NCBI GenBank assembly: GCA_043806315.1
Contig: JAZDHF010000249.1
Span: 1 to 30,439, forward strand
Source: SBAX01 sp043806315
Lineage (GTDB): Bacteria > Planctomycetota > Phycisphaerae > UBA1845
Direction of reading: 5' to 3'
Length of the DNA stretch: 30,439 nt
Below the pieces are notes generated by a model. That model had not been told where the DNA came from, searched no databases, and saw nothing but the letters and a program-made list of their open reading frames with translations. Position 1 is the stretch's first letter. Each line of letters starts with the position of its first letter. The position numbers were made by a program, and so were the translations under genes. Of the stretch, positions 8,242-17,147 are shown one piece after another.

Positions 8242-8561
8242 TTTGACGCACCTCCGTCTGTCGACAGATCCAGGTGACAGACGGAGAAAGTAAAGATTCG
8301 TCTTTTGGCAAGGGGGTCGGGGTTCTGGTTGGCAAGAAGACAAACAAAAAAGACCCGGGCAATCCAGGCTTCGCGGCCAGCCAGGTTCCCGACGACGGCG
8401 AGGAATTGCGAATCCTGCCTCGCAGTCGGGACCGCCTTTTATGGGTTTCGGTCGCAGCACCGGGGTCTCAAATCCGACCGCGACCGAAAGCCTTAAATTG
8501 GCGAGACTGCGTGGTGAGGATTCCTCCTGTTACTTCAATCGGATCATTTCCGTAGTGTTTT
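8242..8561. other. Intergenic region with a long inverted repeat
   Basis: No gene was seen in these 320 bases. They contain an inverted repeat with arms GTTTCGGTCGC (8445-8455) and GCGACCGAAA (8480-8489) separated by 24 nt. On the minus strand it lies upstream of the gene starting at 8241 and could be a leader structure or operator. A run of six A within 8340-8352 follows the arm region on the upstream side. Function not assigned. Confidence 0.45.
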
Positions 8562-8825
8562 TTATGCTGCGCTATTCTCCCATCGGCGTCCCCCATGTTT
8601 CTGAATCCATCGACGACTCCGTCCGCACGAAGACCTCATGCCCTGTAGCACGATTGTCGTCAACGTTTCGTGCAACTCCTGATATTGCTTTCCGATCAAA
8701 CAACGATGGTCTCCATGGGTTCGCCGCTCCGAGCACGGGATTTTGATCTCCGCTTTGCTAAAGAGTCGCCCGAATTCCTCGATCACCCTCGCGGCTATGA
8801 TTTGTGCCCTGATCTCGTTTATCAT
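8562..8825 (-). CDS. Hypothetical small protein
   Basis: 87 residues, not recognised. The ATG at 8825 is eight nt from GGAGG; an ATG at 8831 in the same frame is only two nt from it and is therefore unlikely. The N-terminus is amphipathic helix (INEIRAQIIAARVIEEFGRL); the C-terminus is basic (SCGRSRRWIQKHGGRRW) and has two Cys. It follows the gene at 9069-8851 after 25 nt, so the two are probably co-transcribed. Confidence 0.5.
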   Translation of the reverse strand: MINEIRAQIIAARVIEEFGRLFSKAEIKIPCSERRTHGDHRCLIGKQYQELHETLTTIVLQGMRSSCGRSRRWIQKHGGRRWENSAA

Positions 8826-8850
8826 CTCCATGTCCTCCAAGCCAACCTGC

Positions 8851-9069
8851 TCAGCGGCGGTTCTCCCGATCACCCGCGAACCGCCGGTATCGCCCCTCCT
8901 GTTCGGCAGCACTTTCCGACCGACGGCGCAACACCAGCGCCCGGTACCATTCGCGCCACGCCGGGTCATCAGGACGGTGCCCTTTAACTTCGCTGATCGC
9001 AGCTTCAATCTCCCGCCGGCAAAGAGCACGCCGACGCTTCTCCCGATACTCCTCCAACCAAGTGCCCAT
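8851..9069 (-). CDS. Hypothetical small basic protein
   Basis: 72 residues starting MGTWLEEYREKRRRALCRRE, highly charged and helical, with a conserved-looking centre (HRPDDPAWREWYRALVLRRR). The start at 9069 has GAGGTGAG about 5 nt upstream; the frame from 9105 adds residues without a ribosome site. A hairpin (9097-9116) with an A6/T6 loop sits between it and the upstream gene. Confidence 0.55.
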   Translation of the reverse strand: MGTWLEEYREKRRRALCRREIEAAISEVKGHRPDDPAWREWYRALVLRRRSESAAEQEGRYRRFAGDRENRR

Positions 9070-9096
9070 TCGTCTCACCTCACACCGCGAAGAAAA

Positions 9097-9116
9097 GCGG
9101 CTCAAAAAAGAGCCGC
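9097..9116. promoter_or_regulatory. Leader hairpin between small genes
   Basis: Perfect 7-bp arms GCGGCTC / GAGCCGC with a six-base A loop (T on the minus, coding strand), followed on the coding strand by TTTTC. It lies after the stop at 9131 and about 20 nt before the ribosome site of the gene at 9069. It resembles the T-loop hairpins in front of the small genes at 19-24 kb in layout, but its arm sequence differs. A terminator or processing site is the plainest reading. Confidence 0.5.
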
Positions 9117-9130
9117 CGCGGCTTTGCGGC

Positions 9131-9400
9131 CTACTCGGACGTCACCACCTCCTCGTCCTCGGTCGATTTCGACATCATCGCGGCATAGGCGCGGACCAGG
9201 CAAAGAACCGCCTGGCCAACTTCGTTGCGAGAAAGACTCGATGAGCTCTTCCATTCGCCGGTTGCGTTGTCTTTGTACCTCTTGTCCAGCGAAGCCTTGA
9301 GCACGGTCATCGTTCGTCCGTTGACCGTAATCTCCGTCGGCCAGAGTGCCACCGATACGGCACCTGCTTTGAACTTTGCGCTGGGTTTGTTGTTTGCCAT
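9131..9400 (-). CDS. Small conserved-looking hypothetical protein
   Basis: 89 residues: MANNKPSAKFKAGAVSVALW, then TEITVNGRTMTVLKASLDKR, DNATGEWKSSSSLSRNEVGQ and a helical end. The alternating strand pattern followed by a helix suggests a small compact domain. I associate this kind of protein with plasmid- or phage-like gene sets, but cannot name the family. The ATG has GGAGAAG upstream. It is the first gene of the minus-strand group 9400-7693. Confidence 0.6.
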   Translation of the reverse strand: MANNKPSAKFKAGAVSVALWPTEITVNGRTMTVLKASLDKRYKDNATGEWKSSSSLSRNEVGQAVLCLVRAYAAMMSKSTEDEEVVTSE

Positions 9401-9605
9401 TTTTCTTCTCCGCGAGAGCTGTCATCTTTGTGACCGCCTCTTCGCAACCTGCCGAAGGGGCGGGCAGTTACGTGAATCGCATTGAGTCGGTGGGACGGAA
9501 CGGCGTATCAGACCTTGTTTGCCCACTTCTGCGCCATGGCGGATTCATCAGCGACTTGTGCGTTGCGCTTGCGCCCTGCTATGCTCCTGGTCGGGGAGGC
9601 ATGAC

Positions 9606-10145
9606 ATGGCGGGAAAAAAGAAGAGTCAACCAAGCACACCGTCATTTCGTTGGGTTCCTGCCAAGAAGCTGAAGCGTTCGTACGACCTTCACGCTGACGA
9701 CGAAATCGTCGGTCGCATCCGCTGGCCTAAGCTCTTCGGCTCGCTCGCGGACGCCGAATACCGTGGCAGCCGCTGGACCTTCAAACGCGGAGGCTTCCTG
9801 CGACCTCACGTGACCGTGCGCGAAGGATCGTCAGAGGCGGATTTTGCGGTCCTTGAGCTGTCCTGGGGCGGAAGCGGCCTGCTGAAGATGCGTGACGGGG
9901 CTCGATTTCGCTGGGAGCGTCTCGGCTTCTGGGCACGCCGATTCGCCTTTACAGATGAAAAAGGCACTGAACTCATCGGCTTTGAACCGACGTTCGGTCT
10001 CCTTCGCCGGACCGGCGCGGTCGAGACCCACGGTGAGATCGGCAAGATGCCGGAGTTCGGTCTACTCGTGACGCTGGGATGGTACGTCATCATGTTGATC
10101 ACCGATGACGAAGCCGCTAGCGCTGCGGTGATCTGCTGCAGCTGA
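9606..10145 (+). CDS. Hypothetical protein, tubby/LURP-like barrel suspected
   Basis: 179 residues; start ATG 9606 with GGGGAGG six nt upstream. The protein is a succession of short beta-strands with basic and aromatic residues (EIVGRIRWPKLFGSLADAEY, GSRWTFKRGGFLRPHVTVRE, RFRWERLGFWARRFAF, LIGFEPTFGLLRRTGAVE) ending in a hydrophobic helix (GLLVTLGWYVIMLI). This layout is reminiscent of tubby C-terminal-like / LURP-one-related proteins, some of which act at membranes. The assignment is by pattern only, so the function is open. Confidence 0.65.
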   Translation: MAGKKKSQPSTPSFRWVPAKKLKRSYDLHADDEIVGRIRWPKLFGSLADAEYRGSRWTFKRGGFLRPHVTVREGSSEADFAVLELSWGGSGLLKMRDGARFRWERLGFWARRFAFTDEKGTELIGFEPTFGLLRRTGAVETHGEIGKMPEFGLLVTLGWYVIMLITDDEAASAAVICCS

Positions 10146-10329
10146 CGCGCTCCGTATCGAGTTCCGATTCCCCTTCGGCGGCGGAAGGAAGATGGCCGAC
10201 AACGCTAACGAGTTCGGTGTGTCCCTTGGCCTTGAGGCGTAGGACGGCGAAGCCGCCATCGGGGTTGTGGAAGGTCACCCGTTCGATGCTGCCGGTCAGG
10301 GCTTCGGCGGTGGACCCTGTCAAGGGCAT
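10117..10329 (-). pseudogene. recD2: recD2 5' fragment
   Basis: The first ~54 residues match the start of RecD2-type SF1 helicases: EALTGSIERVTFHNPDGGFA, VLRLKAKGHTELVSVVGHLP. This is the N-terminal beta domain that precedes the helicase core. The rest of the ~700-residue protein is missing: after SAAEGE (about 10168) the sequence is unrelated and stops at 10117. A perfect TATAAT lies 6 nt before the ATG, and there is no Shine-Dalgarno, suggesting the intact gene was expressed as a leaderless message. The 3' end overlaps the end of the gene at 9606-10145 on the other strand. Confidence 0.75.
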
Positions 10330-10335
10330 GAGGGG

Positions 10336-10341
10336 ATTATA
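10336..10341 (-). promoter_or_regulatory. -10 box of the recD2 remnant
   Basis: A perfect TATAAT on the minus strand ends 6 nt before the recD2 ATG at 10329. A good -35 (TTGACA-like) is not seen 16-18 nt upstream. The spacing implies transcription starting at or next to the start codon. Confidence 0.45.
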
Positions 10342-10344
10342 CGC

Positions 10345-10812
10345 GGCGTGACCCCGACCTGCGGAAGGACGGCGGCCTCGGCCTTTTTTACGTCGCCGCG
10401 GACGTTCTGTGAGCCGGGCGACCAAACGCCACCTTGCTGGAGCTCAAAAGCAGCACCGTCAGGATGAACAGGCCAAGAGATTCGACATGCCGGGGGTTTG
10501 ACCGCGCCCCAGTTGCTCGACCGGCAGTTCCCCAACATACGCTGCCGCCTGCTGGTCCTTGCCTCCTATCTGGATCACGTGCAACATGCCGCGGGCGCGC
10601 CCCCCGTAGTGACCGATCCGGGGATGCGAAGTCTCCTCGATGGACTCCGCCTCCTGATGGATGGGAGGGCGGACCGCGTAAAGCGCGTGCAGATCGTGTT
10701 GTCCAATCCGTGCGATCCGGATTGGCGGTCTCGGCTCGGCGTGGTCAGACTCTTGAATTCAGCGGCCCGACCTAAGGTCGTTCGGCGCCGCATTGAAGAT
10801 GATCGGCATCGC
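10345..10812. other. Region without a convincing gene
   Basis: Open frames exist on both strands, including an in-frame extension of the sirtuin frame back to 10498, but none has a ribosome site or a protein-like pattern. I see no repeats or RNA genes. Confidence 0.45.
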
Positions 10813-11556
10813 ATGGACCCCATCCGACAGCTCGCCGACCTGCTCGCAGGCGCACGATCCGCAGTGGCGTTCACCGGCGCCGGCATCAGCACGGAAAGCG
10901 GAATCCCGGACTTTCGGAGTCCCGGCGGCGTCAGGTCGCGGCACAGGCCGATTGAATACGACGAGTTCGTTTCCTCTCGATCGGCGCGAGTCAGCTTCTG
11001 GAAGGCGCGGATGGAAATGTACCGCGATTTTGCCGCTGCCCGACCCAATGACGGTCACCGGGCACTGGCCGACCTTGAGCAGCGAGGGCGGCTGGATGCG
11101 GTCATCACGCAGAACATTGACGGTCTCCATCAATTGGCCGGCAGCCGGCGCGTCATCGAGCTTCACGGCACCGCGCGGAGGGTGGCCTGTATCCAATGCG
11201 GAAAGGAGTGGTCGCCGGAGGAAGTTCACCGTCGAATCGAGGGCGGGGACGAAGCCCCGGACTGCGACGAATGCGGAGCGCCGCTCAAATCAAAGACCGT
11301 TTCCTTCGGACAGGCCATGCCTCCGGGTCCCTTGGCCGAATCCGACCGGCTCGCAAGGCAGACCGAACTCCTCCTGGCTATCGGATCCTCCCTGGTCGTC
11401 GAGCCCGCCACCTCCATACCCCGCGTTGCCAAGAATCACGGTGCGACGCTGGTCATTCTCAACGCCACGGAGACGCCCCTCGACTGCCTCGCCGACGTCC
11501 TGCTCCACCTCCCGATCGGCGAGACCCTGCGGCGAGCCGTTGAACTCGTCCCTTGA
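10813..11556 (+). CDS. NAD-dependent protein deacylase, sirtuin (Sir2) family
   Basis: This 247-residue protein removes acyl groups from lysine using NAD+. All signature elements are present. GAGIST (residues 22-27) and the IPDFRSPGG loop bind NAD. TQNIDGLHQLAG and catalytic H118 in ELHGT form the active site. A four-Cys zinc site is formed by C126-x2-C129 and C151-x2-C154. The C-terminal part includes VSFGQAMP and the NAD-binding GSSLVVEP. The length is normal for bacterial sirtuins. ATG 10813 immediately precedes the conserved core; it lacks a strong Shine-Dalgarno, and the ~105-residue in-frame extension upstream is not sirtuin-like. A second deacetylase type (HDAC fold) is encoded at 27433-28353. 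Confidence 0.95.
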   Translation: MDPIRQLADLLAGARSAVAFTGAGISTESGIPDFRSPGGVRSRHRPIEYDEFVSSRSARVSFWKARMEMYRDFAAARPNDGHRALADLEQRGRLDAVITQNIDGLHQLAGSRRVIELHGTARRVACIQCGKEWSPEEVHRRIEGGDEAPDCDECGAPLKSKTVSFGQAMPPGPLAESDRLARQTELLLAIGSSLVVEPATSIPRVAKNHGATLVILNATETPLDCLADVLLHLPIGETLRRAVELVP

Positions 11557-11830
11557 CCCACAGGAGGCGATCAGTCTATGTTTATCTGGATGTTCCCATG
11601 TACCAGATTTCGTACGCCAACTTTGTTGCCAACATCTCCGATGGCTTGGACCACCTCGCGGTGTTTCTGACCCGGATACAGTCGGGCTGGGAGCCGGTAC
11701 CCGCGAAAAACGGCCCTCGTAGGTGCGAATTGTGACAGGGAAGCCGTTCTTCCGTGCGTCTGTAAGTGAGTCTAGGGCGCGTTTTCATCTTGCTTGCCGG
11801 ACGCGCTGGAGCCTTTGAAACAGGAGAACA

Positions 11831-13357
11831 GTGGTGAAAGTAATGGGTAAACGAGTGATTCGTTTCGTAGTTGTTCCGATCATCGGCCTGCAAGCGTTGA
11901 CGGTGCCGGCGGTGGGGCAGCAAACGATGGGGGCCTACAAGGACCTTCGGGAGCTTCCCAACACGCCTGCGGGCAAGCGACTTCGGGAAGTCATCGACGT
12001 CATCAATGCGGAAGACCAGGCGAAGACGAAGAAGTTCGTTGCGGAGAGCATGACGCCCGCGTTTCGCGACGCGTTTCCCTTGGCTGAGCACCTCACGGTT
12101 TTCAACGAGGTGTTCAGCACAACGGGCGGGGTGGAGTTCTATTCGGTCCGGCAGTACGACAAGCCGCGAGGCGAGGGCGAGCTGGTCGGCATCGTTCGGA
12201 CGAAGATCGGAGACTCTTGGCGTGGGATCATCGTGGGCGTCGAGCCGGACCCGCCCCATCGAATCGCGACGCTGAATTTTGCCCCGGCGCGACCACCGAG
12301 CGATCTGCCGGACGCCGGGAAGAAGCTCACGCAAGCGGAGTTGGTCGAGGAACTGAAACAATACCTCGATAAGGTAGTGAAGGGCGATCTGTTCTCGGGC
12401 ACCGTGCTCCTCGCGAAGAACGGCGACGTGCTCTTCAGGGGCGCCTATGGTCAAGCCAACAGGGACTTCGACGCGCCCAACCGAGTTGACACGAAGTTCA
12501 ACCTCGGGTCCATGAACAAGATGTTTACGGCCGTGGCAATCGCCCAGCTCGCCGAACGCGGGAAGCTGTCCTATGACGATCCGATCAGCAAGTGCCTGAG
12601 CACGGACTGGCTGCCGGGCGAGGTCGCGGACAAGGTGACGATCCGCCATCTGCTGACGCACACTTCGGGACTTGGAAGTTATTTCAACGGCAAGTTCATG
12701 AACTCCTCGCGGGCGCTGTACCGAATGGTGGACGACTACAAGCCGTTGGTCGCGGACGAAAAGCCCGCGTTCGAACCGGGAACAAGATGGGCTTACAGCA
12801 ATACGGGGTTTCTGTTGCTCGGAGCGGTCGTCGAAAGGGTGACCGGCGAGAGCTACTTCGATTACGTGCGTGACAACGTTTTCAAGCCGGCGGGCATGAC
12901 CGGCACGGACAGCTACGAATTGGATCGTGTGAATCCGAACCTGGCCGTCGGGTACTCCAAGGTTGCGGATGAGACGGGGACGCACTGGAAGAACAATCTG
13001 TTTGAGCACGTCATCAAGGGCGGACCGGCGGGCGGCGGCTACTCGACCGTTGAGGACCTGCTGAAGTTCGATCAGGCGATGCGGGCGAACAAGCTTGTGA
13101 AGAAAGAGACAGCCGACTTGATGTGGACGCCAACGCCGCAATCTCAGGCGGATGGGCCGGGGTATGGATTCGGATTCGGCGTCAGCGGTGAACCGGGAAA
13201 CCGAATGGTCGGGCACACCGGCGGTTTTCCGGGAATCAACTCTCGGCTGGACATGTATCTGGACAAGGGTGTCACGGTGGCGGTGATGTCCAACTGCGAT
13301 CGGGGGGCGGAGTTGGTCGGACAGAAGCTGGCGGAACTACTGGTTCGTCTTGAATAG
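11831..13357 (+). CDS. Secreted serine hydrolase, beta-lactamase / class C PBP family
   Basis: 508 residues. An N-terminal signal peptide (hydrophobic FVVVPIIGLQALTV, cleavage near VGQQ) sends it out of the cytoplasm. Residues ~35-155 form an extra domain of unknown role. Residues ~170-508 are the beta-lactamase-fold hydrolase with S227-M-N-K230 (catalytic SxxK), Y322-S-N324 and H462-T-G-G. These features place it with the peptidase/esterase-like 'beta-lactamase-related' group, not true resistance enzymes. AGGAG lies at 11822; GTG 11831, GTG 11834 and ATG 11843 are all in frame, and 11834 or 11843 has the better spacing. The substrate is unknown. Confidence 0.92.
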   Translation: MVKVMGKRVIRFVVVPIIGLQALTVPAVGQQTMGAYKDLRELPNTPAGKRLREVIDVINAEDQAKTKKFVAESMTPAFRDAFPLAEHLTVFNEVFSTTGGVEFYSVRQYDKPRGEGELVGIVRTKIGDSWRGIIVGVEPDPPHRIATLNFAPARPPSDLPDAGKKLTQAELVEELKQYLDKVVKGDLFSGTVLLAKNGDVLFRGAYGQANRDFDAPNRVDTKFNLGSMNKMFTAVAIAQLAERGKLSYDDPISKCLSTDWLPGEVADKVTIRHLLTHTSGLGSYFNGKFMNSSRALYRMVDDYKPLVADEKPAFEPGTRWAYSNTGFLLLGAVVERVTGESYFDYVRDNVFKPAGMTGTDSYELDRVNPNLAVGYSKVADETGTHWKNNLFEHVIKGGPAGGGYSTVEDLLKFDQAMRANKLVKKETADLMWTPTPQSQADGPGYGFGFGVSGEPGNRMVGHTGGFPGINSRLDMYLDKGVTVAVMSNCDRGAELVGQKLAELLVRLE

Positions 13358-13753
13358 TGGGTAGCCGGGCGGCGCGGATGCGGCAAGACGCGGCATCCGC
13401 CGCATTGTTCATTTCTTCTTCAATCCCGGCAGTTGAGGCTGCGGGAACAGTTCATGGCATTGCCGGAGCGAATCCGGGCTCATCCTTGAGCCGGTGCAAT
13501 GCAAGCGGACCCGTGGCGCGAGAGCCGATCTGTAGCGTGTCGTCAGGTTGCGACAGCTTGTCCGGGGCAGCGGACCGTGCTTCAATGAGCCCATTGGACT
13601 GAAAGTCGCGTTTCGCAAAGGTGGAACCGACGCTGAGATAGGTAAGGGTGAGCACGTTGACCGTCCTGCGTGAACTATATTGCGAACCGACGACGCCAAA
13701 ATAGCGGTTCCGCACTCGCACTGATACCTTGTACGAGACTGAACGAGCGGCCG
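13358..13753. other. Intergenic, no gene recognised
   Basis: About 395 bases. Open frames on the minus strand here run antisense to the SDR gene and have no ribosome site. I could not find a terminator with a clear T-run after the hydrolase gene. Confidence 0.45.
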
Positions 13754-14554
13754 ATGAGCTACGATTTGCGCGACAAGGTTGTTTTCATTACGGGCGCGTC
13801 CGACGGGATCGGTCGAGCGTGCGCGGTGGAGTTTCACCGGGCGGGCAGCCTCGTGGTCGCAACGGCCAGGTCGCTGGACAAACTGGAGACACTGGCGGAG
13901 GAGCTTGGCGGCGATCGTGTCGCAGCGGTTCGACTGGACGTGACCGACGCCGCGGAGCGGATCAAGGCCATCGCTGAGGCCCGTTCGCGGTTCGGGCGAA
14001 TCGACGTGTTGGTGAACAACGCCGGATGGGCGAGCTTCGGGTCGGTGTTGAAGATGCCCTTTGAGCATCTCGAACACATGCTGTCGCTCAACTTCGTCGC
14101 GCCCGTCGCGATGATTCAGGCGGTTCTCCCGGAGATGATCCAACGCCGCAGCGGGCAGATCATCAACATTTCGTCGGTCGTCGGAACGCAGGCGATCCCG
14201 CGAATGACGGTCTACAGCGCAACGAAGGCGGCGCTCAACGCCCTCTCGACCGGGCTGCGCATGGAGCTTCGCGGAAGGGGCGTCAAGGTGCTGTCGGTCG
14301 CACCCAGCTCGACCAAGACGGCGTTCTTTGAGTCGGCTGCCACGGTAGACGCCAAGGCTACGCGGATCGCCGAAACACGGTACACGCCGGAGCGCGTCGC
14401 ACGGGCCGTGGTCCGTTCGTCGCGCCGATGCCGTGTCGAGACGACGCTCTCAGCCGAGGGGAAGACGATCACGATGATCCGCCGGATTTCGCATCGCGCC
14501 GCGGACGCGATCATGTACCGCGTCGCGAAAAAAGCCATGCCTAACGTCGATTGA
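13754..14554 (+). CDS. Short-chain dehydrogenase/reductase (SDR)
   Basis: 266 residues, a classical SDR oxidoreductase. The cofactor motif TGASDGIG lies at residues ~13-20, with NNAG at ~88-91. The catalytic triad is S141, Y154 and K158 (YSATK). An Arg in ATARS after the second strand suggests NADP(H) preference (inference). The substrate cannot be predicted. The ATG at 13754 directly precedes the Rossmann fold; the frame extends upstream without motif support. After its TGA, the same frame runs straight into a nitroreductase fragment (14557), so the original 3' flank has been replaced. Confidence 0.93.
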   Translation: MSYDLRDKVVFITGASDGIGRACAVEFHRAGSLVVATARSLDKLETLAEELGGDRVAAVRLDVTDAAERIKAIAEARSRFGRIDVLVNNAGWASFGSVLKMPFEHLEHMLSLNFVAPVAMIQAVLPEMIQRRSGQIINISSVVGTQAIPRMTVYSATKAALNALSTGLRMELRGRGVKVLSVAPSSTKTAFFESAATVDAKATRIAETRYTPERVARAVVRSSRRCRVETTLSAEGKTITMIRRISHRAADAIMYRVAKKAMPNVD

Positions 14555-14556
14555 TT

Positions 14557-14760
14557 GGGCGGCTCCGGCAATAGCGTCGACATCGACGTGGCGATCGCCC
14601 TCGATCATTTCGCCTTGACCGCCGTGTCTGAAGGCTTGGGGACGTGTTGGATCGGCGCGTTCGATGAGTCGGAGATCAAGCGGGTAACGCTGACGGCGGG
14701 GCTGCGTTGTCAGGCGATGCCCGACGCGACGGAGTCGCCGCCTCAGGCCGCCGTGCCGCA
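14557..14760 (+). pseudogene. Nitroreductase internal/C-terminal fragment
   Basis: The segment reads GGSGNSVDIDVAIALDH and continues EGLGTCWIGAFDESEIK, the FMN-proximal region of nitroreductase-family proteins. Over 14557-14680 it aligns without gaps to the intact nitroreductase of this window at 28757-28880, with about 17 differences in 124 bases by eye. After that the frame decays. It begins 3 bases after the stop of the SDR gene and has no 5' part, so it is a duplicated or transferred gene piece. Confidence 0.85.
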
Positions 14761-14955
14761 AGAGTCGGCGGAGAGCGAGGAGGAGCGGTATCGGTGGTTG
14801 TTTAGGTCGTGGCTCGGCACGGACCGTCTTGCACTTCTGGGTACTTCGGAGCGGTTCGGGAACTGTGTTCGGTGGGTTTCCGCCTTGCGGTTCCCAAGCG
14901 TGCCATTCATAGGTTCTTCACTCAGCCGCACAGCGGACCCTGCGCCGCGACGCCA

Positions 14956-16965
14956 CTATGGTTTGCGTTGGAGTTCGAAGTCTCCGGGGCGGGTGGCGGC
15001 GATGACACTCCATCCACCGGAAAGTTCCAGGGTCCAACCCGGGCCGGAGTGCGGTGCGCCAGTGGCGTCCTTCGGGGCGGCGACGGTCACTCCGGACCAG
15101 TTCTTGTCGATCAGGGCCCCGTCAGTGACGGCGAGGACGCCCCAGGCGTCGACGATTCGCGCCGTCGGGTAGACGGTTCCGAACTCGTCGAGCGGGACCA
15201 CTTCGTCGGGATTAAGCTCGATGCTCATCTTCTGGAAGGGAAGTCGGAGGACCGGTCCGTCAACAAGCTTGGCCTTGGCCGCGGCGGATCGCTCCTGGCG
15301 CTTACGATCGCGCTCCGTTTCCTCAGTGATGATAGAGTCGCCGTAGCTCGCGGATCGCTGCCGGGCGGCCGATACCGAGTCCCCCGACGCAGTGAAGCCG
15401 ACCGCTTGGGAGAGCAAGTCACCCAGATCGTTCTTCGGCGTCAGTCCCTTGCGCCAGCCGGGGGCAGTGAGGTCGAGAAGCACGCCGTATGCGGGTCCGC
15501 TGGCGTAGGCGAAGGAACGGACGAAGGTTGGTTTCTTCTCGCCCGCGTCGATCGCCCCGAGGGCGCTTGTCACTCTTTGCGATTCGTCGGCCCCGGCCAG
15601 CGCGGCACCGGTGTAGTTGGCGAGTCCTTCGTGCATCTCAAGTCTCTGTTCCTCCTTCGCCGCGTCGGGAAAAAGAGAACGGCGGGCGACGCGGAACTTC
15701 AGGGCGTCGTGGATGGCTGACTTGCGGTCTGGGCCCTTGGACTGAAGCGCTTTCCGCAGCGCCGCCCATTCCAGGCGCAGCCAAGTGCGCCCCTCGCGGG
15801 AGTCGAGGTGGGCGTTGGCGGGGCCTGTGCTCGCGAACCCTAGGTCGTCCTGAATGCGGTGCCAGAGCTCGTGAATCAGCAGCATGCCGCGGTCGAGCGG
15901 ATCCGCTGGCGGCGGCCACAGAACCATCGTCCATTTCACACCGGCCCAGGTGAACGCGGTATTGGCCATGTTGTATTCCGTCGGAAGCGTCCCGACGAAC
16001 ACGTCGCCCGCGGGACGCAGCTTGCCCTCGTTGTCGGCCCGGTCGGCGACGATGGTGCGGGTGGCTGAGTCGGCGAACATCATCGGACCGAAAAGCGGTT
16101 TGCCCCAGAGCTTCCCGTTGTCACGATCGCTGATCGCCTTGGCTTCGTCGAAATACCGCCGAGCAAGGCTAAAGTCGATTGGATTGTGGTCAGTCGCTGC
16201 GGGCCGCGGGGGCGCTGCGGGCACGCCGACCGCCTGGTCAATCCATCCGAGATAGCGGCTCACGCGGGTGTAGATGTCGTCGACTCCGTAACGTCCCGGC
16301 TTGCCGCCGCCCGACGCGGAGCTGACGCCAGCGACGTAGGCTTTTCCATCAACCTCCAGCAGGACGGGTCCGCCGCTGTCGCCCGGAGCGCCGACGCCTT
16401 CGAGGTCTGTCCCCGCAGGGGGCTCGTCGAAATGAAAAAACAAGCGTCGAGGACCGGCGTCGCTCACCACGTTGGTTACGGCACGGCGTCGGCCGTCAGC
16501 ATGCCTAGGAGCACTCCTCCCATCGCCGATATCGCCGAAGCCGACGATTGCGGCTTGTCTGCCCAACTCATCATCCCCGCGAAACAGCGGTAGCGGATTG
16601 ACGCCCTCGACCGGCGACGCCAGTTCCACCATCGCCAGATCAACCTCCGGCGGTCGACCGGGTTCGACCTTAGCCTCGGGATGTAGGATGATTCGGGCGA
16701 CGGGGTACTCACGACCTTCGAACCGAACGCGACCTCCTTCCTTGGGAATCGAGGCGGCCACGTGCGCAGCGGTGATGACCCAATGCGGGGCGACAAGCGT
16801 GCAACCGCCGTCCGGAAGAACCTGTCCGACGGCCGGGAATTTCGCCCCCAGTTCGAGGACGGCTCCGTCCGACCGGTCATGCCGCACAGCCGTCGCCCAA
16901 GCAAGCGACGAAACAAGCGCGACCGCAGCGGCGGCGGAGGTCGCCGCGATCCGATTTCGAGCCAT
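14956..16965 (-). CDS. Secreted trypsin-like protease fused to a metallopeptidase-like domain
   Basis: 669 residues; ATG 16965 has GGAGGAG seven nt upstream. A signal peptide ends around residue 26. Residues ~35-245 are a chymotrypsin-fold (S1) domain with the complete triad H68 (ITAAHV), D109 (VDLAMVEL) and S197 (GDSGGP). After a Pro-rich linker, residues ~260-500 contain LLIHELWHRIQ (H365-E-x-x-H369). Possible third zinc ligands are E399 in LRLEWAALRKAL or the Glu in EMHEGLANYTG, a gluzincin-like arrangement. The last ~150 residues are a beta-rich tail. Both catalytic sets look intact, so this may be a two-headed secreted protease. The metallopeptidase family is not named with certainty. 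Confidence 0.88.
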   Translation of the reverse strand: MARNRIAATSAAAAVALVSSLAWATAVRHDRSDGAVLELGAKFPAVGQVLPDGGCTLVAPHWVITAAHVAASIPKEGGRVRFEGREYPVARIILHPEAKVEPGRPPEVDLAMVELASPVEGVNPLPLFRGDDELGRQAAIVGFGDIGDGRSAPRHADGRRRAVTNVVSDAGPRRLFFHFDEPPAGTDLEGVGAPGDSGGPVLLEVDGKAYVAGVSSASGGGKPGRYGVDDIYTRVSRYLGWIDQAVGVPAAPPRPAATDHNPIDFSLARRYFDEAKAISDRDNGKLWGKPLFGPMMFADSATRTIVADRADNEGKLRPAGDVFVGTLPTEYNMANTAFTWAGVKWTMVLWPPPADPLDRGMLLIHELWHRIQDDLGFASTGPANAHLDSREGRTWLRLEWAALRKALQSKGPDRKSAIHDALKFRVARRSLFPDAAKEEQRLEMHEGLANYTGAALAGADESQRVTSALGAIDAGEKKPTFVRSFAYASGPAYGVLLDLTAPGWRKGLTPKNDLGDLLSQAVGFTASGDSVSAARQRSASYGDSIITEETERDRKRQERSAAAKAKLVDGPVLRLPFQKMSIELNPDEVVPLDEFGTVYPTARIVDAWGVLAVTDGALIDKNWSGVTVAAPKDATGAPHSGPGWTLELSGGWSVIAATRPGDFELQRKP

Positions 16966-17147
16966 GGCTATCTCCTCCCGCCGATCGGCTATGCCGCCGA
17001 GCCCGCATGGGTCGGCTGGGACCCGAGACGTCTGGCAAGGCCCGGACCGGTCAAGAAATGGTTGGGAGCACCCCCACAACGGCCCCCATTTCCCGCATCG
17101 TGCATGCGTTCGACGCACCCGTTCCGCCTCGCCGTGTTCCCGCGAAG

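Noticed and set aside
8440..8495. tRNA-like fragment (TCTCAAATCC resembling a T-loop)
   Set aside because: No acceptor stem or anticodon arm can be folded around it; the inverted repeat arms explain the structure better.
10390..10412. Terminator-like GGCCTCGGCC followed by six T
   Set aside because: The loop would be only two bases, so a stable hairpin cannot form, and no plus-strand gene ends here.
11582..13216. 544-residue open frame on the minus strand
   Set aside because: It is antisense to the serine hydrolase, whose motifs are complete; the high GC content keeps the opposite frame open.
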